Shown here one piece after another: positions 58,941 through 64,000 of a stretch of 64,000 bases of DNA. The notes beneath the pieces are model-generated. The model saw only the letters and a program-made list of their open reading frames with translations, had not been told where the DNA came from and did not search any database. The DNA lies in assembly GCA_964520865.1 (NCBI GenBank), contig CAZFOY010000005.1, positions 1 through 64,000 on the forward strand, given 5' to 3'. The DNA comes from CAVQCT01 sp964520865 (GTDB lineage: Bacteria; Zixibacteria; MSB-5A5; GN15; FEB-12). The position numbers were made by a program, and so were the translations under genes. Each line of letters begins with the position of its first letter. Positions within the stretch are counted from its first letter, which is position 1.

Positions 58941-61166
58941 TCAGTGTTTCAATCCGAAATCGTATTTCAGCCCCGCAAAGACTTCAAAGCCGGGCCAGTA
59001 ACCATAAGTAACATTGGTTGTGTTCAGAAGGTTCTCGAATCGCAGGGAGGCCTCGAATCCGTTCTGGAATCTCTTGAATAGGTTGACGTTAAGCTGCGTT
59101 CGTGACGGCGCCTCTTCCGGCGCACCTTCGTTACCTCCAGTGTTCGTGATCGGTACCCAGAGTTTCGGCGACTGGTAGAATCCCCAGAGTGTTGCGCCGG
59201 CGTTCCATCGATTGATTGTCCCGGTCAGATAGCACTTGACTGTGTGGTCGGGGTTGTTGAGAAGTTTCTGGTGAGTCTCCAGATTGCGGGTGTAGAGATA
59301 GTCATAGGAGAGCGAGAAGTCCAGAGCCCGGCTCAGGCGTACTCGCGACTCCCATTCAATCCCCTTGGTAACCGCATTCTCGATATTTTGATAGACGTAC
59401 ACGCCGCGCCAATACGGATCGGGGAAGCCGATCAGGGTGAAATCGATGAGGTTGTGGAGCCGGTTATAGAAGAAGGTGATTCGATGCATCCCGATCGACC
59501 CGTACGAAAACTCCGCCGATACCGAGCTGTTGACCGAAGTCTCCTGTTTCAATTTCGAAAAATCCAGCCCGGTGAGATCGTACGGTGAGTATTGGATGGC
59601 CGATCCGCCGTAGACGATGTAGCCGGCGGCGGTGTGATCGAAAATGAAGTACTGCTCCTTCAGCGATGGCGCCCGGAAACCTCGTCCGATAAACCCGCGA
59701 AACTTGAGTCCTTCGCTCGGTTGAAACATGACATTCAACGATGGATTCACGTGATTGCCGAACGAGCTGTGATGTTCGTATCTGACGCCCCCGACAAAAT
59801 TCAGGGCATTGATCGGCGAGTATTCGTACTGCAGATAGCTCGCCACCGATTTATCGGCCCGCGCCTGGTCGATCAACTCGCTCGATGTCAGATCCTGGTA
59901 ATCGTAGTCGAGTCCGTAAGTTGCTACGTGATGATGACCGATGACATAGTTCGCGGTGTAGGAAGCTTCAAAGAAGGCATCTTTGGTAATCGACGTATCT
60001 ACCCAGTATGATTGAGCATACTTGTTCCAGGCGTGATCGTAGTATGTTCCGAACAGACGAAGTTTCATCGAATACTTATCGCCGGACATATACTCGAGGC
60101 TGGTCGAGCCTTCGTAATGCTTGTTTACTTCGTCATCATCGTATGTATACGTCGTGTCCTCGTTGACATTTTTCGCCACGATCTCCGATTCGATCCATTT
60201 CTTGTTCTCGTACATGAAGCGGCCTGAACCGGAGACTCTCCATTTATCAGAAAGCAGGTGGGTGATCTTGTTCGAGAGATTGACCCGGCGAATTCGTTCT
60301 TCCCCGTTCGTCTGGGGAGTAGATTTGTTGAGGTCGAATCCCTGTGTCGAGAAGTACTTCCCGCCCAGAGTGAGGCCGGTGCGGCTTCCGCCGTACTGCA
60401 GGTCGAACGATGGATTCGAGCTGGTATGGCTGCCGTAGTCGAAATACAGGCTTCCCTTCCCTGTACTCATCTCCGGTTGCCTGGTGATGATGTTTATTAC
60501 CCCGCCCATTGCGTCGGAACCGTACAACGTGGAACCGGTTCCTTTGACAATTTCTATCTTCTTGACGTTTTCCAGTGAATACTGGCTTAGATCTATCGAC
60601 CCACGCACCCTTCCGACCGCGCGCTCTCCATCGACCAGGACAAGGACTCGATCGTTATCGATTCCTCTGATGGTCGCCCCCTGGCCGGAGAGGTCCTGAT
60701 TAATGTTGATGCCTATGGACGATGAAAGCGCTTCATCGACAGTAGTAGCGCCGGTTCGTTTGAAATCACGCTGGCTGACCACCTCCGTCTCCACTGGTAC
60801 ATCCTTTAACAGGTGGGGTGAACGGGTCCCGGTGACGACAACATCGTTCAGAACCCAGGGGGACGGGTGCAGGAAGACGTCTTGAGTCTGAGTACCGGAC
60901 AGAGACACGGCAGTCGTGTCGCTCAAGTCGTAAGAAACGTGAGAGATGACCAGGTGGTAAAGACCGTCCGGAATATCTGCGAAGCTGTAAATCCCCTGTT
61001 TATTCGTACGGGTAGTCTTGCCGGTCTCGATTATTCTTACGTTGGCGTTGTCGATCGGATTGTTGGTTTCGGAATCGAGAACCCGTCCGGTCAGTTCCGC
61101 ACCAGCGGCCGCGACTCCTGAAATGATAAAGGCAAGCAGAAACAGTCCCGTAACAATCCTTGTCAT
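58941..61166 (-). CDS. TonB-dependent receptor, HmuR-like
   Basis: 741 residues. Signal peptide (MTRIVTGLFLLAFIISGVAA), CarboxypepD_reg-like domain (about 24-105), plug (about 110-225, LVDGERAVGR, GTGSTLYGSDAMGGVINII), and a barrel with the FRAP-type motif GRGFRAPSLKEQYF found in haem receptors, finishing in GLKYDFGLKH. It pairs with the HmuY-like lipoprotein gene 11 nt downstream. The haem role is inferred from this motif and pairing; a cobalamin or siderophore role is not excluded. About 140 nt separate it from the KARI-like gene upstream on the same strand. Confidence 0.9.
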   Translation of the reverse strand: MTRIVTGLFLLAFIISGVAAAGAELTGRVLDSETNNPIDNANVRIIETGKTTRTNKQGIYSFADIPDGLYHLVISHVSYDLSDTTAVSLSGTQTQDVFLHPSPWVLNDVVVTGTRSPHLLKDVPVETEVVSQRDFKRTGATTVDEALSSSIGININQDLSGQGATIRGIDNDRVLVLVDGERAVGRVRGSIDLSQYSLENVKKIEIVKGTGSTLYGSDAMGGVINIITRQPEMSTGKGSLYFDYGSHTSSNPSFDLQYGGSRTGLTLGGKYFSTQGFDLNKSTPQTNGEERIRRVNLSNKITHLLSDKWRVSGSGRFMYENKKWIESEIVAKNVNEDTTYTYDDDEVNKHYEGSTSLEYMSGDKYSMKLRLFGTYYDHAWNKYAQSYWVDTSITKDAFFEASYTANYVIGHHHVATYGLDYDYQDLTSSELIDQARADKSVASYLQYEYSPINALNFVGGVRYEHHSSFGNHVNPSLNVMFQPSEGLKFRGFIGRGFRAPSLKEQYFIFDHTAAGYIVYGGSAIQYSPYDLTGLDFSKLKQETSVNSSVSAEFSYGSIGMHRITFFYNRLHNLIDFTLIGFPDPYWRGVYVYQNIENAVTKGIEWESRVRLSRALDFSLSYDYLYTRNLETHQKLLNNPDHTVKCYLTGTINRWNAGATLWGFYQSPKLWVPITNTGGNEGAPEEAPSRTQLNVNLFKRFQNGFEASLRFENLLNTTNVTYGYWPGFEVFAGLKYDFGLKH

Positions 61167-61309
61167 AGATTCTCCATCTCGTTACGGGAAGCAAAAAAGG
61201 GTAAAATGGGCCCCCAGTGTCATGTATCTGTCATGGTCGAAAAAAGTACGAGGGATTCCGACAGCCGCCGCAAGATGTCATTACACAGCGAGTTGTCGAT
61301 CGGTAAAGA

Positions 61310-62257
61310 TCAGCGCGAATATTTCCTGGCGGCCTTCTCGAACTTCGCCCGTGTGCGGCTTTTGATCAGTTTGTCGAGCCGGCGGATATCATCTTCGGAA
61401 AGACGGTTCAGCTTGTCCGGAAATTTACCCGACGCGATCTCTCTAAACAGCTTGTCCATGCGTGTCCGGGTCGACTTATCCACTATCCGCGGGCCGTTCA
61501 GCAGTGAGCCATACCGTGCGGCAACCGAAATTCGGTGGTACATTCCCTCGACTCCGAACTTGCGAATTAAGTCGATAATGAGGTCGAGCTGATAGGCAAC
61601 CTCGAGATAAGCATTCTCTGCCGGGATTCCATTTTTCAGCAAGGTGTCGAATCCAGCGATGATCAACTCGGCCATTCCGCCGCACAGGACGGCCTGTTCG
61701 CCGAACAAATCACCGACCGCTTCATTCCGGAAGGTCGTTTTCACGAGCCGCTTTCGGGCAAATCCGAGCGCCCGGGCCAGTTTGAACGCGGTACCGGCAG
61801 CCTTTCCGGTGGAGTCCCGGTGAACGGCATAGAATGCTGAGAGGTCCCGTTCGCCGAGGTACTTGGCACGCACGGCGATTCCGGGAGCATGAGGCGCAAG
61901 GAGGATTACATCGCAGTTCCTCGGCGGCTTTACGAACCCAAAGTGTACCGAGAGGCCGTGCAAAAACACCAGCGTGCTTCCCGGCTTCAGGTTCTCCCTG
62001 ATCTCTTGTTCGTAAATGCGACCGTGGAGATGATCGGGCAACGCCATCACTATAAGTGTAGCCTGACTGGTTGCTTCGCCGACAGTGCCTATCTCAGTGA
62101 ATTTGTCTTTTCGTGCCCGCGTTCTGGATTTGGAGTTTCGCTTCAGACCAAGCAGAACGCGGAAGCCTGAATCGCGAAGATTCAGCGCTATCGCCCGGCC
62201 CTGTGAACCGTATCCAAGGACAGCGATCGCGGCATTTTTTCGTTTCGCGGAAGGCAT
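61310..62257 (-). CDS. Ketol-acid reductoisomerase homologue with altered active site
   Basis: 315 residues from the ATG at 62257 (a TTG at 62284 is possible). The class I KARI layout is clear: NADPH loop LGYGSQGRAIALN, FLHGLSVHFG with H100, GDLFGEQAVLCGG with metal ligands D183 and E187, E219, and MYHRISVAARYGS near the end. But the conserved Lys of APK is H123 (APHAPG), and the last metal-ligand Glu of FE-x3-E is Q223 (YLEVAYQLDL). Valine/isoleucine-pathway KARI keeps both. It may be a paralogue with other chemistry or a decayed enzyme. It is divergent from nadC, with no ilv genes nearby. Confidence 0.8.
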   Translation of the reverse strand: MPSAKRKNAAIAVLGYGSQGRAIALNLRDSGFRVLLGLKRNSKSRTRARKDKFTEIGTVGEATSQATLIVMALPDHLHGRIYEQEIRENLKPGSTLVFLHGLSVHFGFVKPPRNCDVILLAPHAPGIAVRAKYLGERDLSAFYAVHRDSTGKAAGTAFKLARALGFARKRLVKTTFRNEAVGDLFGEQAVLCGGMAELIIAGFDTLLKNGIPAENAYLEVAYQLDLIIDLIRKFGVEGMYHRISVAARYGSLLNGPRIVDKSTRTRMDKLFREIASGKFPDKLNRLSEDDIRRLDKLIKSRTRAKFEKAARKYSR

Positions 62258-62309
62258 AGATGCAATATACTTGCAGAGATTCAATTGTCCAACGGGAAGA
62301 ATCGATTCG

Positions 62310-63194
62310 ATGGAACAGTCTCATTTCGAATGTCTGCGGAAAATTGTTGAAGCTGCCTTAAAAGAGGACGTCAACAAAGGGGATCTTACTTCCCTGGCCT
62401 GCCTTGAACCGAATCCGATGAAAGCAAACATCGTGGCCAAGTCGGACGGGATCCTGTCCGGAGTGAAACCCGCGCTGCTCACGTTTGACATTGTCGACTC
62501 GGCGAATGTCGTTCGTCCACTGAAAAGCGATTCCGAGTCTTTCTCCAAAGGGGACGTGATCTTTGAGCTGGAAGGCTTCAATCAGACTCTTCTCACTGCC
62601 GAGCGGACGGCTCTCAATTTCCTCGGTCACCTCAGTGGAATCGCGACCCTCACCGGTAAGTTCGTGGACCAGGTCAAAGGCACGCGATGCCGCATCCTGG
62701 ATACGAGGAAGACGGCGCCGGGGCTCCGCATGCTCGAAAAGGCGGCAGTGGTCGACGGCGGCGGCTGCAACCATCGATTCGGGCTCTACGACATGGTGCT
62801 TATCAAGGACAACCACATCGCTTCGGCCGGATCGATCGCCGAAGCAGTCAAACGAACGAAGGAGTTTCTTACAACCCCGGAATTTCGGCTACAATTCGAT
62901 GCCAGGGCGGAAGACATTCAGATTGAAGTCGAGGTTGCAACTGAATCGCAGCTTCGCGAAGCTATCGAATCCGGGATCACGCGGATTCTTTTGGATAATC
63001 AGTCGAACGATGGACTGGCTCAATTGGTCTCGGTCGCCCGACAACTGAACGACGCGGTCGAACTCGAAGCTTCAGGAAATGTCAGCCTCGATTCGGTAGC
63101 CAGAGTCGCCGCAACCGGTGTCGACTACATCTCGATTGGTGCTCTCACCCATTCCGCAATCTCCTCGGACTTCTCAATGAAGGCGGTCGAATAG
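62310..63194 (+). CDS. nadC: Nicotinate-nucleotide pyrophosphorylase (quinolinate phosphoribosyltransferase)
   Basis: 294 residues from the ATG at 62310, preceded by gggaaga; an upstream frame extension overlaps the divergent gene. Signature residues: EDVNKGDLTS, LTAERTALNFLGHLSGIATLT, RILDTRKTAPGLRMLEKAAV, GGGCNHRFGLYDMVLIKDNH, EVEVATESQLREAI, LLDNQS, EASGNVS and YISIGALTHS. It makes nicotinate mononucleotide from quinolinate and PRPP in NAD synthesis. The birA gene begins 6 nt downstream. Confidence 0.96.
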   Translation: MEQSHFECLRKIVEAALKEDVNKGDLTSLACLEPNPMKANIVAKSDGILSGVKPALLTFDIVDSANVVRPLKSDSESFSKGDVIFELEGFNQTLLTAERTALNFLGHLSGIATLTGKFVDQVKGTRCRILDTRKTAPGLRMLEKAAVVDGGGCNHRFGLYDMVLIKDNHIASAGSIAEAVKRTKEFLTTPEFRLQFDARAEDIQIEVEVATESQLREAIESGITRILLDNQSNDGLAQLVSVARQLNDAVELEASGNVSLDSVARVAATGVDYISIGALTHSAISSDFSMKAVE

Positions 63195-63199
63195 TCTCA

Positions 63200-64000
63200 A
63201 TGCATGCTTCGGATCTCGAGGATTTCGCCGAACGGATTCTTCTCCGAATCCGGAAGAAGCAGAATAAACCGGTCCCGATAACTGCCCTGTCCAAAGATTT
63301 GAAGATTTCGGAGAGCAATGTAGCGGAGGGGGTGAAAGTCATCCGTTCATGGGGCTATCGGATCAAGAAGCGGCGAAGCGGAGATATTGTTTTCGTTTCG
63401 GCGCCGGACAGCATGATAGCCACTGAGATCGGGCACAATCTCAAAACGAAATTGATCGGGCGGAAGATTTACGCCTTTCAAAGTGTGAAGTCTACCAACG
63501 ACCTCGCTGCACAACTGGCAGAACAGGGAGAACCGGAAGGTACGATCGTAACGTCGGAACAGCAGACAGTCGGCAGGGGGAGACTCGGCCGCAAATGGCA
63601 TTCGCCGCCCAAGTCGGGGATCTATGTTTCAGTTATTCTCCGCCCGAAATTCAAGCCTGAGTTGGCGCCCGGTCTCTCGGTGATGACCGCCCTCGCCCTG
63701 CGCGACGCCATTCACTCAATTTGCCCGGGAGAAGTTCGAATCAAATGGCCCAATGATATCCTGATCGCCAATAGAAAAACAGCCGGAATCCTGACCGAGC
63801 TGTATGCCGACAAAGAGAAGATTGATTTCGTTATCATCGGCGTTGGCATCAACGTCAATATGAAAGCTGAGGAGTTTCCCGCCGATCTTCGCGCAACCGC
63901 TACTTCAATTCGCCGAGTCAACAAGCGTCGGGCCGACAGGATCCAACTTCTGCAGTCATTTCTGAAGTGTCTCGAGAAGGAGTATGAACGCTATCGTAAG
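63200..64000 (+). CDS. birA: Biotin-[acetyl-CoA-carboxylase] ligase BirA (3' end outside window)
   Basis: 267 codons are visible from the ATG at 63200, all open to base 64000. An N-terminal winged-helix segment (about 10-65, ITALSKDLKISESNVAEGVK) suggests the two-domain, repressor-type BirA. The catalytic domain has STNDLA, TVGRGRLGRKWHSPPKSG (biotinoyl-AMP loop), KWPNDILI, and GVGINVN. It attaches biotin to the carboxyl carrier protein and may repress biotin genes. A nadC-birA pair is a common arrangement. The extreme C-terminus is missing. Confidence 0.94.
   Translation, partial: MHASDLEDFAERILLRIRKKQNKPVPITALSKDLKISESNVAEGVKVIRSWGYRIKKRRSGDIVFVSAPDSMIATEIGHNLKTKLIGRKIYAFQSVKSTNDLAAQLAEQGEPEGTIVTSEQQTVGRGRLGRKWHSPPKSGIYVSVILRPKFKPELAPGLSVMTALALRDAIHSICPGEVRIKWPNDILIANRKTAGILTELYADKEKIDFVIIGVGINVNMKAEEFPADLRATATSIRRVNKRRADRIQLLQSFLKCLEKEYERYRK

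Overview
The window looks like a chromosomal contig from a Gram-negative, FCB-group bacterium, most plausibly candidate phylum Zixibacteria or a close relative. This is inferred from large secreted proteins ending in a YPNPFNP-type (Por/type IX) sorting domain, abundant cohesin- and dockerin-like modules, two TonB-dependent receptors, lipoproteins, and moderate GC. A 100-N gap shows it is a draft assembly. No rRNA, tRNA, CRISPR array or complete insertion sequence was seen.

Layout. 1-14.4 kb: five minus-strand genes for exported surface proteins: a giant array of about 18 near-identical 93-94-residue Ig/cadherin-like repeats (unfinished, with the gap inside it), three cohesin/dockerin proteins with C-terminal sorting domains, and one smaller dockerin protein. 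14.4-15.2 kb holds no gene I can assign. 15.2-19.3 kb (plus): a membrane-anchored alpha/beta-hydrolase-like protein lacking its nucleophile, a flavodiiron protein, and an FG-GAP protein with a sorting domain. 19.3-23.0 kb (minus): a compact MoxR / membrane protein / isoaspartyl peptidase / DUF58 operon.

23.0-33.5 kb is the replication-origin neighbourhood. It reads rpmH-rnpA-yidD-yidC-mnmE-mnmG-rsmG-parA-parB-M23 peptidase-bactofilin, all minus strand and mostly overlapping. It ends at an intergenic stretch with four DnaA-box-like sites, three of them at exact 20-bp steps, beside an AT-rich segment and a 15-bp inverted repeat: a strong oriC candidate. Two parS-like sites lie inside rsmG and between mnmE and mnmG. 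greA, not dnaA, sits beside rpmH.

33.5-48 kb is mixed metabolism: a small zinc protein, a TPP-riboswitch-controlled TonB receptor plus sodium symporter (thiamine or precursor uptake), DoxX, an SDR protein, galT, an ArsM-type arsenite methyltransferase behind a perfect 13-bp palindrome, a DUF6600 lipoprotein, a methyltransferase gene broken by one stop codon, a TPR protein, a DUF899 protein, the redox repressor Rex with its own operator upstream, alanine racemase and a ferritin-like protein. 48-64 kb: YggS, DivIVA, purine nucleoside phosphorylase, a class-C beta-lactamase-fold serine hydrolase, IscU, GNAT, adenosine-specific kinase, a LolA-like protein, a membrane-anchored HEAT-cyclophilin fusion, a TonB receptor/HmuY-like lipoprotein pair (probable haem uptake), a ketol-acid reductoisomerase homologue with two altered active-site residues, nadC, and birA running off the end.

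Several genes probably start downstream of the longest frame, where a Shine-Dalgarno sequence fits better; these choices are explained per entry.
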